Positions 34,446-46,290 of a stretch of 64,000 nucleotides of DNA are shown one piece after another; the first letter of the stretch is position 1; every line of letters begins with the position of its first letter. A program made the position numbers and the translations under genes. The notes below the pieces were generated by a model. That model was not told the origin of the DNA, searched no databases, and saw nothing but the letters and a program-made list of their open reading frames with translations. The stretch comes from Cristatella mucedo (Eukaryota > Bryozoa > Phylactolaemata > Cristatellidae): positions 124,001-188,000 of the forward strand of contig WPIO01000151.1 of NCBI GenBank assembly GCA_009760855.2, written 5' to 3'.

Positions 34446-37400
34446 ACTTATTAGTTATGGGCAAACCCAGTTGGATTCAGAATTTGAGCCCAGACGAGTG
34501 GTAGCCAGTAGCCAATCAATTTCCCCAGTTTGAGTCAGATCTTACAAGCAAGCTCCAGCTTGCATTTCAAGCTAGCTATTTCCCGAACAACATTACCGAA
34601 AGTTTAAAATAAATTTATTTCTGAACAAATCTGACTAGGATAGGGCTTATGGCGTAGTTTTCCGAGATCTTACAGTAGCATTTGAAAGAGTTGACTATTT
34701 AGGCCTTCAGTTAATTAAATATAGAATTTTGGAATCAGTAATTGCTGCTATTGCTACATTCCGTGCCTCAGCATCGTTTTAGTCTCACCTGAACATGCAT
34801 TTGTTCCACTGATCTTTTCATGAATCCCGGAGGATTCGTCGTTTTTGTCCTACGAGCTTTGAAATCTTACCAGTGCACGAAAATGTGCATGCTACTAGCC
34901 ACAGGGTCATACTAACCAATAGCTCTAAGTATCTTGCTGTGTGCTTTTGCATGCTTTTATGGAGTTAAAACTACTTTATGTCCTTATAGTCGTGTTTAAG
35001 CGTAGCACTGCTAGCAGACAAGCGACGAAAACGCAGTAGCTTATTATCTCGTTGCTCACACATATAAGTCTCAAAGTTGATTGCAGTCTCTCCAGCGTCA
35101 CTCCTGCTTGCTTCAACTTGTTGTCAAAGTATGTTGTCAATTTTTACTAGCCTCTCGGTTTTGCCTCTTTAGTATCAAGTTATAGAACACTTGGATGCGA
35201 ATTTGGTTCTCCTACTGTGCTGTATAAAAGAATTACAGCTGTTATGGCTTATACATAAAATTCATCCAGAGAATTAATCGAGAGGCTTAGCTATTTTAGT
35301 AGCAAAACTTGACTATCAAGAGCGAGAAACTAAGGAAATATATGAGCTTGAACGAGCTAACTAAGTAGCCTACGATTACCTTGACTTTTCAAGATGTCAT
35401 TTCATGAATTAGCTTAAGCATGCACAATGAATCCTACCAATGGAGTGACCCTAAAGCTCCATTTACATTGCAATCCATAAGGTTCTCATCCGCGGTATTT
35501 TGTAAACTTTGGTTTTTTGCCAACTTAGCTGTCATATACTGTTAACATATCAGCCACTGTCTGCAGAAAGTGACCCATCATTTCGCCACCCTTAAACGGT
35601 AGTAGGAGTAGGAGCAAAATTCACGAGGAAATCAATTTAGTTCAAATTTCTATAACACTTACGTAAAGGTTCGTGACTTCTCGGGAAACTGCTTGAACCA
35701 GGAGTGACGGTGATGGCTCAAGGCAATTCATACAAATAATCAATAGCTAAAATGGTTGAATACATGTTAAAGATAATTTAAATTCTGCCACTTTAGTTAT
35801 GTGGCACGAAATAGGCCAGAACCACAGCGTTTTATCATTTTCAAATTATGATGCAAACATCAGTGGGACGGCAGGCATTTTCTCTCCACAATGCCAGTTC
35901 AGGGAAAATTATAATGTGCGAAAATTAATCAGGCTCGTGTTATTGTAAAAGGGTAGGATAAATACGCTTAAGTGATTGGGCAATGCATTGATAGTCTTCA
36001 GTGTGTAGAACAAACACTTAAACAATCGAATATTTTTCGTAATGACATTCTGCACGATCCACCTTAGTGCTTCACGTTGAGAGCGTTGGCATAGTGCAAC
36101 TCAAAGCCCATTGAATAATGCTTGCTGGAACTTAAGTTGGAATACCCGGATACTGTCTCATAGCAGTAGCATTGCAAGCATCAACGATTATCGAGCAATA
36201 TGCAACCGATAGGCGGACGCTTACTACCACGACTACATGTTATTACCATTTAGTAACCCTTGCTGACATGTCAATCAAGACCTCTTGCAAGGCACAATCG
36301 GTGGTTACATTATTTCCAGAGTACTATTCGCCTCTACAGAAAAAGCATTATTTAAAAAATACGAATCAAGATATCAAGTCCAAGGGATGGCCAATTTGTT
36401 GATTATGTCCACTTTTCCACCATGCCATAAGCGACAGTAGCAGCAAGGGCAAATGGCAGGTCTTCGGAGATGGAACTCGTTGGTTATCAGACTGTGCAAG
36501 CAACAATGGGTATTCCAATGGCAGGCCTTGTCATGCAAACGTTCAATTTGAAAGTCAGCTTAAGAAGGATTCTGTCGGTGTTCTTCACTTGATAGTAGCC
36601 ACGTACTAAAATACTCGGCTCCCGATTTTAAGAACGATCACAGCCAACACTGTTTTTTTACTTCCTGGTGATTCCTTTGAAGAAGCTTGAGCAAACTCAA
36701 ATTCAAAAATTAAGGAGAACCACACAGGACACCGCAGGCTCACTTACTGACTTTCCACTCAAACTTTCCGTAATAACCAGTCGAGGCGGAAGCCTGAGGC
36801 ACCAAGGCACTGAGTGAGAATAAAGTAAATATAATAATAAATATTCCAATAGCTTAGCATCTATCCAGGCACTTAACGTCTGCAGTGGGAGCCGTCAAGC
36901 GAGGCAACAAAGGCCAGCAGAGGAGACAGCTTGCCGTTAGGCATTACCACTTAAGCGGCGGAATAGATTTGGTGTTGCCTGCTCGGCAATCCCAGCTGCG
37001 TCACACCTGTTAATCGCTCTTGAAATTTAACTTATGCAGCAGTGGCTAAGTATATTGCATCAACTCCAAGCCAGCAAGAACAGCAGGTTAGGCTGCTAGC
37101 CACCCCTTATGTTGGCAGCAGCTGATGTCACTGAAGTTGCTTATGCATATACCTACTTATGTATGCTTGAATGTTTGCCATCTACGGAAACACGCTAGTG
37201 CCGCAGGATGTCCGGGAGCTGGAAATAGTTTCAAATGAGTAGCTTGACATATTAAATGAGCCTAATCTCAAGTGCCAGAGTGCTATGAGAGAGAAGAGAC
37301 TACCCCATCCACCTCGCTTCTTGTTCTTGTCGTCAACCGAAAGGACTTCTTCCACTTTATGTCCTAAAAGTTCCTTAAAATGCAATTGCCAGTGGAATGG

Positions 37401-38319
37401 CCGAAAACATGAAAACCTTGATCTTAAAAAATGCAAGAGTCTGTGAAAACTATGATTCATGAAAACAAATAATTATAACTTAGTTTTATAATTGCAATTT
37501 AAAATCAAGTGTTGGGTCTTATTTTCTATACCAATCATTAGATCTCAAAGTTAGAGTTTTTTCATTCAGTTTAACCTTGATAGCTTGTTTTTGTAAAACC
37601 TACGTCTGATATCACAAGTGCAAGAGTCAATATTTGCTCAACAACGGTTTATCAAAAGAAATTTGCAAGTTTATTTTGATAGTAGTTATGCAACGATCCA
37701 TATGCACCTATAAAGTTGCTATATTTAACTGAGCAAACACGGTTAGTGCCAGCAAGGATCTCTTTCTAAGTAGCCAGAAATTCGGGGTGAATAGTTTTGC
37801 TAACTCTCCTTGAACTCTTTCTTGAAACAGTGAGTCGTGCGCGTAAATAGCGAGATTCATGCTAATTTCATACATTCTTTCTAAATTATTCATTTCTTTC
37901 TTTACGCACAAGCTTCTTAAACTGCAGTTTAGATTTGATTTATTAGTTTAGAACATAATTTTGGAAGCATTCTCAGTACCATTGTTTTCATTTGAGACAA
38001 TGCAGAGTTATCTAGAATTCAGTTAGCAAAAGCTTGGTGATCGACACGACTTAAATAACTTTAAAAAATAGCATTTATTTTGTGAGATAGTAGCTACCAT
38101 ATTTTATTGATTTATATACACAAATAAGACGCTCTATAGCTATTCAACTCTGAAGAGTAACAAAATGAATTATCTACATAATCCGATGTTTCTATTACTA
38201 AATTGCTTAAGCCTTAAGAATTGCTAACAAAATGACGATCGTCCAGGTAGTTTCACTGGATTTCAAAACTGCAGTGGAATCGACTATACTTTTGCTAGAA
38301 TGTGCTTGCTTTTGGCGAA
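34446..38319. other. Intron 9 main part, nothing recognised
   Basis: About 3.9 kb of AT-rich DNA without a confident repeat, RNA gene or exon; the cleanest stretch of the window for unrecognised content. Confidence 0.4.
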
Positions 38320-38430
38320 CAAGGTCTTGGGCTTGAGCCCTTTGACGTGTGCAAAGCTCATGGATACAGATGTATAGTGTATCTAATCTACATTATCTTA
38401 GGATCCTCTACAAATTAATTGCATTTTTGC
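38320..38430 (+). mobile_element. Degraded S2 SINE copy
   Basis: The pieces cttgggcttgagccctttga, gtgcaaagctcatggataca and ttaggatcctctacaaatta match the S2 order (B box, body, tail) at low identity. Confidence 0.5.
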
Positions 38431-38710
38431 AGCCACAATGATATTAGCAAAATAACCAATTTTTCCGTAGACAGAGAGAGAGAGAGAGACACACAGACAC
38501 GGCTTTAGCACTCCGAATGCCCCTGATTTTTCTTCCGCAGCTTTGCAAAATATCTCGGTTAATTTTTAGCTGATACAACTTTGAGCCTGCCCACGGCGAT
38601 GTGTGAGACTGATCAGAAAGTTCTAGACATTTTTAATGTGAAGTCGCAAAGCTCTTTACTTTTTTACTGGTTCGTTGAAAGATGTGAGCACCATTTCGCT
38701 GTTGCTTCAG

Positions 38711-39954
38711 ATGAGGCTTACGCCTACTTGAACTCAGGATCCAGCTTTCCGGTAACTCCAACGACGCTTCGGATCATCCGCGCATTCAGAATCGGGAGAT
38801 CGCTCCGACTGATAAAGGCGATGAAGGGCGTCAGAAAGCTGCTGTCGACATTATTGACTTCCTTACCCGGCCTCTTCAATATTGCCGTTCTATTATTGCT
38901 ATTCCTATTTATATTTTCCATTGTATTTATGAGCTTGTTCTTACGGGTCCGAATTAATCAGGACGTTTATGGTGCCCTCACGACCACCGTCAACTTCCAG
39001 ACATTCGCCAACAGCATCTGCCTCCTTTTCCGACTGATCAACGTGGCCGGCTGGAATGACATTTTAAGCAGTCTCATGGTCCAGCCACCCTACTGCAACA
39101 TCACTCACTACCAGCTCGCGAATGGCTCGTGGACTGAAGGCCCCTCGGGTGACTGCGGTAGCACAGTGCTAGCACCCATCCTCATGATATTCTACTTATT
39201 CTTGATGAACATGATCATCGTCAACATGTACGTAGCCGTCATCCTGGAGAGCTACGAAAGCGCAAACGAGCAAGAGCAGATTGGAATCGTCGAGGACGAC
39301 ATCGACATGTTCTACAGCGCTTGGGAGGCCTACGATCCTCTAGCCACTCAGTGCATTCGCGTTTCGGAAATATCGGACCTGCTGGACTCGCTCGAGCCTC
39401 CGCTGCGCGTCGCCAAGCCGAATGGCACGGCCGTCGTCATGTTTAACTTGCCTATCGCCGACGGCGAGCGGCTGCACTGCCTGGACGTGCTAATGGCGCT
39501 GGTAACGCGAGCGTTGAGGAACATCGAGGAGGCCGAGCCCAATTTGACTGCAGAGCAGAAGGAGGCCAACGAGAAACTGAAGCGGCAGATCGCCACCAAG
39601 TACAAGGCCGCCTTCCCGCAGCGGCTCACGACGCGAGTCATCTCCACGACCCTGATGCGGAAGAAAGAGGCAGTCGCCGCTCGAACGCTGCAGCAGGCAT
39701 GGCGGCGGCACAGGGCACAGAGGAACATACTTCGCATCAGAGAGCTCGCGCTTGAACAGACGCAGAAGGAGGACACTGCCGACGACGAGACGCCCAGTCT
39801 CAGGCGGCGGCTGAGTGCAGCCTTCGGGTCGGCGAGGTCGCGCATTAGCAGCACGGTCAGGTGTCTCTCGCCTATGGGCAGCACTCGTGGCAGCAGATGT
39901 AGCCTCGATTCGAACTCGCCGGAAAGCACTGCCGAGCGAGTGACCAGCCGCTAA
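38711..39954 (+). CDS. Gene A last exon: domain IV S4-S6, EF-hand-like region, IQ motif, stop
   Basis: A 1,244-base exon after gttgcttcag. S4 reads T-L-R-I-I-R-A-F-R-I-G-R-S-L-R-L-I-K with regular charges, then the S4-S5 linker and S5. The pore loop is L-I-N-V-A-G-W-N-D; the filter residue is Ala (39046-39048), as in both Nav1 and Nav2. Turret cysteines flank an NIT sequon. S6 is M-N-M-I-I-V-N-M-Y-V-A-V-I-L-E. The tail has the EF-hand-like segment (DMFYSAWEAYDP..) and an IQ-type calmodulin site, L-Q-Q-A-W-R-R-H-R-A-Q-R (39688-39723). It ends in a Ser/Arg-rich region (SLRRRLSAAFGSARSRISS), with the stop at 39952-39954. The open frame continues upstream of 38711, but that part does not align with the family and is intron. 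Confidence 0.97.
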
Positions 39955-41359
39955 CTGAACGAGAAATCTACGGCCTTCTCGTAGTAGTTAGCTCAAAGCT
40001 TTCAAAAAGCTGAATTCATTTCAGCACAAAGTGTTCGCATTATCCGGGAGGCTTAAGCACTGCTAGAGTGGTTCTCCAAAGTATGAGCCTTGAAAAACCT
40101 AATTTAATTACGGTGCTTGCCCTTTCTTTAACGTACTTTCGTATAGTATCTGCAGGCATTGAGCTAACGGCTACCTTTTTTGGTCGCTCTGTGGAGTACT
40201 AAGCATATATAATTATTAGAAATGTCAATGTTTAGCTTGAAGCAATTAAAATACGGATCATGACTTCGACATTTGAAAATAAGCTTCAGCTGTTTTTATA
40301 CGAGCGATTGCCCCTTGAACCTGGAAAAACGGCGAGAGATTCCCAAAACTTGACTCGCTATATTTTAAATGATGCTGATGATTATTTTTGCTCAAGATAA
40401 GTCTCCTTTTGTTGTGCTATTACTTAAGGCATATTTCAAGCGAAGCTATTGTGTTTTTGTTCAACAAAATACTTACAACAGCAAGCTTTAGATATCAATA
40501 AAAAGCATCCTTCTGGCTTACCTCCTCAAAACCAGGTCCTTACTATGGAAATTTAAGCACACAAAATCCAATCTATCGCTTCAATATACCTATAATGACT
40601 GAATCTTATTCATTTTTATAGCATCGTAATTAAACCTTGAGTCTTTAAAACTAAGCTTAACTATTTCAACAGTGTTTTTAGATATCTTAAATAAAAATAC
40701 AAATCAAAGATAAGGTTAAAGAAACAATTCGTGTGCCTTTTTTCATTTAAATCATTAATAAAATCATCCAATTATTATATCATTAAATTATGATTAAAAA
40801 CACGGAGCGTAAACCTTTTCCTCAACCTTAAAACTGATACATATCTCTGCCTGTGACTCCATATAGCTGCAAAGACAAAGTAGATGTTACACCTGAGAGT
40901 TTTCTATAGCGCGATCGTAAAGCTGGTGCTAATATGAGAGTCACTGTCATTACGTCAATTATAAAAGTGGATGCAGCGGAGTAGCTTTACAAGTGACAGA
41001 GAGCATCGGTTGAAAAAGCTGATACACTAGAAAAAAGACAGTGCACGGAACCATTGGCAAGACCAATGGAGTTGGAAAGGAAAAGCCAAAAAGTGTAGCA
41101 GGAAGAGACAAAGCACTGATTAAGCATAAACAGAAATGAGAAATTCAGACCTTTGCCATGCCTCGGGCAGCTCATCACAAGGAGGCTATAGAGAAGTTTG
41201 CGCCGGCTAAGCTGCCAGACACACTTTTCATGGTCGGTTCAGGGGAGGGCAGTTCCCGATAGCCACGTCCAAGCTTCAATATCGGCATCCAAGAGCTTTT
41301 GATTTTTAATGGCAGAGCAGCATTACTACAAAAGGCTGAGGAGACCGCGGAAAGAGCAA
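39955..41359. other. 3' UTR and downstream flank of gene A
   Basis: AT-rich sequence after the stop with several AATAAA hexamers. Near 40845-40915 there is a weak minus-strand match to the L2-B 3' flank (gtagatgttacacctgagag). Confidence 0.45.
40497..40502 (+). promoter_or_regulatory. Candidate poly(A) signal for gene A
   Basis: An AATAAA hexamer lies 543 bases after the gene A stop. Others follow at about 40690 and 40756 in the same AT-rich stretch. The first is the most natural 3' UTR end, but AATAAA is common in AT-rich DNA and no cleavage evidence is available. Confidence 0.35.
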
Positions 41360-41480
41360 CACATAATAATAATAATAATAATAATAGCAATAGTAATAAT
41401 GCAATGGATATTACGCCCCTGCATTTAATATAACTCCCTCGGAGAACTCAATCTCTTTCTATGCACTTTACATCTGCTGC
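41360..41480 (-). mobile_element. L2-A 3' tail fragment with long (AAT)n
   Basis: An (ATA)n run, then gagaactcaatctctttcta and a short 3' UTR remnant (tttacatctgctgcaaa). Confidence 0.72.
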
Positions 41481-42277
41481 AAAACGCAAGGGCTTACTAG
41501 CAGCATCAACTGGTTCGCATGACATCACTGCACACCTTAATTATCCCAGTCCATTCCAGTCGATCGGTGACGAATGTCTAGGCTGCTGACTAATGACTCC
41601 AACTGCAGCAGCTGCGATTCACTTCCTTATCGGTAGTCTTAAAAGTTCTTAAGACAATGGCTGACCCAGTCACATCTGACGTCCCCGGATAGATCGACTA
41701 AAGGCGTATCGTGGAACCAAGTCATGAATGACCAGCTGCTATACGGACATACAATCAGAGGCAAGGTCATATTTTGCAGCAGCGAAATGACCCTTAGATC
41801 GACGAAAAACATTTGTACGACGAGACTTCAAGCAGCACTAATAGCTGCCCATCGCAAATATTCTGCATATCAGGCCGCGCCTTGTTTTGATGACCACCCG
41901 CCTCATGCACGAACCAGGCTTTGTTTTAAGCATATATCTCTTTTTGGTCCGCCAGTGCTCAGTAAGCTCAGCACACGCCCCCTCAGTTTTTGGGAAATAA
42001 ATTAGGCTCAAAAAGTAGAAGACTTTAGGTTCTACGTTTTCTGTATTCTTACAGACGGCTACACTCTTGTAATGCATGCCACCTGTAGCAGCCGGCAAGG
42101 GGAAAGCAAAATTTAAAGCGTGTATGATAAATTACACGTGTTTCCGGGAATTGCAAGATGCTGTGCTTCAGATGAACCGCGTTCTTGCCATGCTTCCTCT
42201 TTTTTTTCGTTAGCTCCACCGTCAATCTGAATTTCTGTGTATCTGTCTGAATCGATGCCTTCTCAGCTGCTGCATTA

Positions 42278-42313
<36 letters not shown>

Positions 42314-42489
42314 GTTCTCCATTTATATTTTAGTCTGTGTTTGTATTTTCCTTTCTTGTATTTCCATACTCTCTTCTTATCTCACTCTCACTCTCAATCT
42401 CAAGCACTTTCCAATTCGGTCAGAACGGACGCGGTCATTCTTCTTCGAGGGTTGTTTCTTGCATCGCTTACCAATAACGTACTCAGGCT
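41481..42489. other. Intergenic, with a (CT)n tract
   Basis: Unassigned sequence containing a (CT)n run at about 42279-42310. Confidence 0.45.
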
Positions 42490-42655
42490 GCGTCGGCCGT
42501 CAGCCCCTTGATCGCAGCCCAGGAGTAAGGTGCTCGCTCTCCACAAACCAGGTAGCCGGTTTGAGTCGTTTATGGAACGATCTTGGAATTCCAACAGCAA
42601 ACTGAGGGTCAAAGCCGTTCAGGGTCTTCTGCTGCTATATATACATTAGGCTTTT
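42490..42655 (+). mobile_element. Degraded S1 SINE copy
   Basis: Pieces ggagtaaggtgctcgctctc, agccggtttgagtcg (B box) and agccgttcagggtcttctgc followed by gctatatata are in the S1 order. Confidence 0.55.
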
Positions 42656-44185
42656 TTTAATAAGGTAATTCTCAATTCCTACGGGACACATCTACTATGC
42701 TTGAAAAGACAGAAAGGTGAGCGAAAACTGATGCTTGCCAACTCATAATCATAAAAGAAGTCATAACATACTCTAGAATATGCAGCTTACTGCACCCAGT
42801 CCTGTACGAAAGTGACGTTTCCTCGAGAACGCTTCTGTACGCCACAGAGCTTTGACTGCGTGGGACCAAGAGGGATTCGGAGGCGACTTTCCTATGCAGG
42901 GCACTACTGGCAAGGGCTGAATTTTCGGAAGTGACGTTAAAGCACAATATGCATCTGGGGTAGAGGTTCAGGATTCCCTCATCACCAGTAAGGTCTCTAG
43001 CCTTATTTCTGTATAGGAAAGACTTCTGTAGATGCTACGGTGTCTACAGAGTGACAGCGTCTAGTGCAGGCAGAAAATTAGGTGGTAAAAACACCTCTAC
43101 TTCAGGCTCCTTAATTTTTAAATCAATGAGGTTTTTTGAGTCTGTGAGAAAGTCTCTAGTTATAATTGAGGGCACAGAGCTACCTCCTCGTGTAGTCGAG
43201 ATTTTACTAGCACCTTTCTGATGGCCCTCTCTGGTCGCTCGGTTAATCATATCGATGCGATAGCATACAACTACTGCTAGAGCTACCTGGCTTTTCCATG
43301 AATTTTCCTTTGTGAGAACGTGAGTTTTACCACTGTGCACCTTAGTAGAAGCCTATTCACTAGCTTACTTCTTGCAACATTTAAATTAACTTGAAAGAAA
43401 TTTTGATCTCTTCAGTTGCCATTCAAATCGTCTTATCATAATTGGTGATTTAGCCTGCCTATCTGTAAGGAGGCCTAGCCCAAATGGAAATGCAAAGCAC
43501 TGTTACACATTTTTAATAAAAAAGTAACGGTATCCACTTGCGAGCAAAAGAGTGATTCGAGTTGTTCAATGCCGAAAACAGATAGCTGTTCGTTGATTAT
43601 CACCGTAGTGAGTTAGCTATTAAACATCTTTTTTTTTCTGCAGCTCTCATTTGAGCTGATGATGCTGTAGCCGTAATTAGTCAAAGTTTGAAATCTAACT
43701 GTGAACTAATTTTCTGTCGTCACCACCGTCTTTCTTTCTCTCTCGCCATTTCGTTTGATCGATTTTGTGCATCTCTCTCTGCTCTATCTGTCTTTCTGAC
43801 TTACTTTGTCTCTCCGTGTCTTTCGCTATCTCTCTATCTCTCAACATCTGTAACTGCCTCTAGCCTTAACCTTTCGACCCAATGCAACAAGCAGGCTTAA
43901 CATCGTGAGGCAGAGATACTCTTTTTCTATAGACAGCGCAGATGCTGATCTTAATGAGCTACTTTGTTGACCGTCAGCAATTCAGGAATTTTAACGAGGC
44001 GCCCCGTCGCTTATGCCTACTGTATCCACGCAATATGCTCTCAGCGGCAGGAACGTGATATCATGCGACTTGCGACCGGGTGAGGGAGAGAGCCCACTGA
44101 TAATGCTAGGAGTTCAACGAAGCAGCCGACCATCTCAGCACATGCAGAGGGCCTCGGTAGAGTAATCATATTGGGCTAGTAGCCG
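42656..44185. other. Intergenic, unassigned
   Basis: Minus-strand frames of about 90-98 codons (42672-42947, 43044-43340) show no recognisable motif. A CT-rich stretch lies at 43730-43850. Confidence 0.4.
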
Positions 44186-44529
44186 TTGCGTTGCAAACCA
44201 AGGCTGAATGATTCCTTTTGGAGCGTTCGAACTGTAGCTAATCTCAAGCTCTCGGAGCTGTTAAGAGCCTCACCGAATGCCACCATTGTCTGCCAGTCAA
44301 TCAACTGGCTGGTCTATACATACAGCACAATCAATAGGCCTCATATATTCAACTTCAGTGAGCAATCAGCCGGGTCTGTGGTGGAATATCAACAGATATT
44401 TGAAGACCTCAGTCACTGCAGGTACCTGAAGGGCGCCACGAAACGTACTGGTGCTGCTCCTTGGCTCTCAGGAAGCCCAGTAGCGGCTTTCTACTTTAAT
44501 AAGAACAAGAACTCCAGTGAAAGAAGGGT

Positions 44530-44571
<42 letters not shown>

Positions 44572-44629
44572 GGAAACAGAGAGAGAGGGGGAGAGAGAGG
44601 GAGAGAGAGAGGGAGAGAGAGAGAGACGC

Positions 44630-44689
<60 letters not shown>

Positions 44690-44989
44690 CAGAGAAAGAG
44701 GGAAGCAGGAACTTCGTGCGTAATTCATCTGGCTCCGGAGATAAGCCACCTTGAAACGGAAGAGGCTGAGTGCTGGCGCAACGAGAAGTGGTGCACTACA
44801 ACCGACGAGGTAAGTCTAAGCGTAGCGAATACGTGTGCGTACAGAACGCAAATTTCAGGTCACGAGCTCTTGCGTGCAGTAAGTGAGGTGTGCCATATTT
44901 TACCACGTTTCCCAGTTTCCGAAGTTAGCACTAACGCCAGAAAATGGCCAACTATGAACGACCGGCTAGCCGCTGTCAGGTACGCCTGA
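44186..44989 (+). other. Long open frame crossing a GA microsatellite; unproven gene
   Basis: 267 codons are open from an ATG at 44186, but the centre (about 44528-44700) is a GA repeat read as Arg-Glu, which tends to stay open by chance. The flanks read S-E-L-L-R-A-S-P-N-A-T-I-V and C-W-R-N-E-K-W-C-T-T-T-D-E. The latter ends at a good donor, gacgag|gtaagt, near 44809. No family is recognised. It could be an exon of an unknown gene in the spacer or chance. Confidence 0.25.
44528..44700. repeat. (GA)n microsatellite, compound
   Basis: About 170 bases of GA dinucleotides with ggg, aca and gcag interruptions. Confidence 0.95.
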
Positions 44990-45539
44990 CGTGATTGCAG
45001 GTTGCTACAAAATATGTCGTCTGTTCTAGAATATTCACGGGGATAGCGTTAAGCTTTTTACTGCAGTTATTCCATCAAGCTTTTTAGCTGTCTGACCAGA
45101 TTGATAGTCCAGTCTCTGGCAAGCTAACTAGCAATACGTCTCAGCCTGCGAGGTGTTGCTGTCTCAGTGTAGGCATGCTCACTCACCATTAAAACCTTAC
45201 TGGCTTGAGGGAAACCCTAGCGAGAAGGCAAACGGTAAACAATATATATTGGTATACAATACAAATTCTAGAGGGTATGATTAATGTGACAACAAGCGGA
45301 TACGTGTAGCGGAATGGTCAACGATCGGCATCAAGTGATTCAAGCCAGCCACCAAGCAAGCCCAGGCCGTGGGTCAGCGAATTTCTTCCCGGCTAACCGT
45401 AAGAGCATAGTCCTTTGTCATCTCTTAGTGAGTCATAGACCACCAATGGAGCACGTTACAGATGTGCCTAATTTCTTCTTAAGGTGCATCTCGGAAACCT
45501 GCCTAGGTACAATGCCTCTGCCACGGTGCTAAGTTTCAG

Positions 45540-46290
45540 GCTTGTTTAGATAAAGATACCACATCTAAGTTGGTCCATGCATTCGTGACATCCCGTCTCG
45601 ACTTCTGCAACTTACTGCTCACTGGCCTACCAGCATGTGCGATCAGGCGGTTGCAGCTGGTGCAAAACTCCCCAGCTAGGCTTGTCTGTCGTGAGCGTCA
45701 CAGTTGCAACGTTACTCCACTTCTTGCCGACCTGCACTGGCTACCAGTCAAGCAACGGATCGACTTCAAGGTATTGTCGCTCACTTTTACGTCCCTTCCT
45801 TCTACGGCTTCAGCCTATCTCTCCGACATACTCCTCCATCAGGCCAAGCATCGTACCACCCGCTTTTCGGAATCTAACAGTCTACAAATACATCGTGCAA
45901 ACCTTAAATCCTTTGGAGACCGTGCATTTAGTTCATATGCTCCCATAGCCTGGAACTCCCTCCCGACCTGCGTCAGAACATCCCCTGACCTGACCACATT
46001 TAAAAGGAACTTAAAAACACACCTATTTAGGACAGCATTTAGTGGGTCCCTGTGATTCGTCCTTCATGTGCTTATGCGTGCTGACACCGTGCATGCTGCC
46101 ACTAACCACATTTGCATGCTGACCCTGTGCATGTCACCCCTAACCATAATATTCATTTCGTTTGTTTTTCAAGCATGATTTTACTTACCATTCAATTGTA
46201 TTACCCTTTGCAGCAAATTTAAAGCGCCTAGAGAGAGAGATTAAGTTCTCTGAGGGCGCTTTATGAAGTGCATTATTATTATTATTATTG
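45540..46290 (+). mobile_element. L2-A LINE, best-preserved 3' end
   Basis: An open frame at 45570-46055 (161 codons) reads R-L-D-F-C-N-L-L-L-T-G-L-P, then L-Q-L-V-Q-N-S-P-A-R-L-V, L-H-W-L-P-V-K-Q-R, F-G-D-R-A-F-S-S-Y-A-P, W-N-S-L-P-T-C-V-R and L-K-T-H-L-F-R-T-A-F, then a stop. The full 3' UTR (gccactaaccacatttgcat, cacccctaaccataatattc) leads to the hairpin agcgcctagagagagagatt..gagggcgct and (TTA)n at about 46270-46289. It is the reference for the 3' end of this family and is 5'-truncated after the reverse-transcriptase core. Confidence 0.92.

Noticed and set aside
38581-38710. Upstream extension of the gene A last exon as an alternative start
   Set aside because: It does not align to domain IV S3, and the acceptor at 38710 gives the exact phase match with exon 9.
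39348-39929. 193-codon minus-strand frame
   Set aside because: It is the antisense shadow of the gene A last exon, whose plus-strand translation matches the sodium-channel family.
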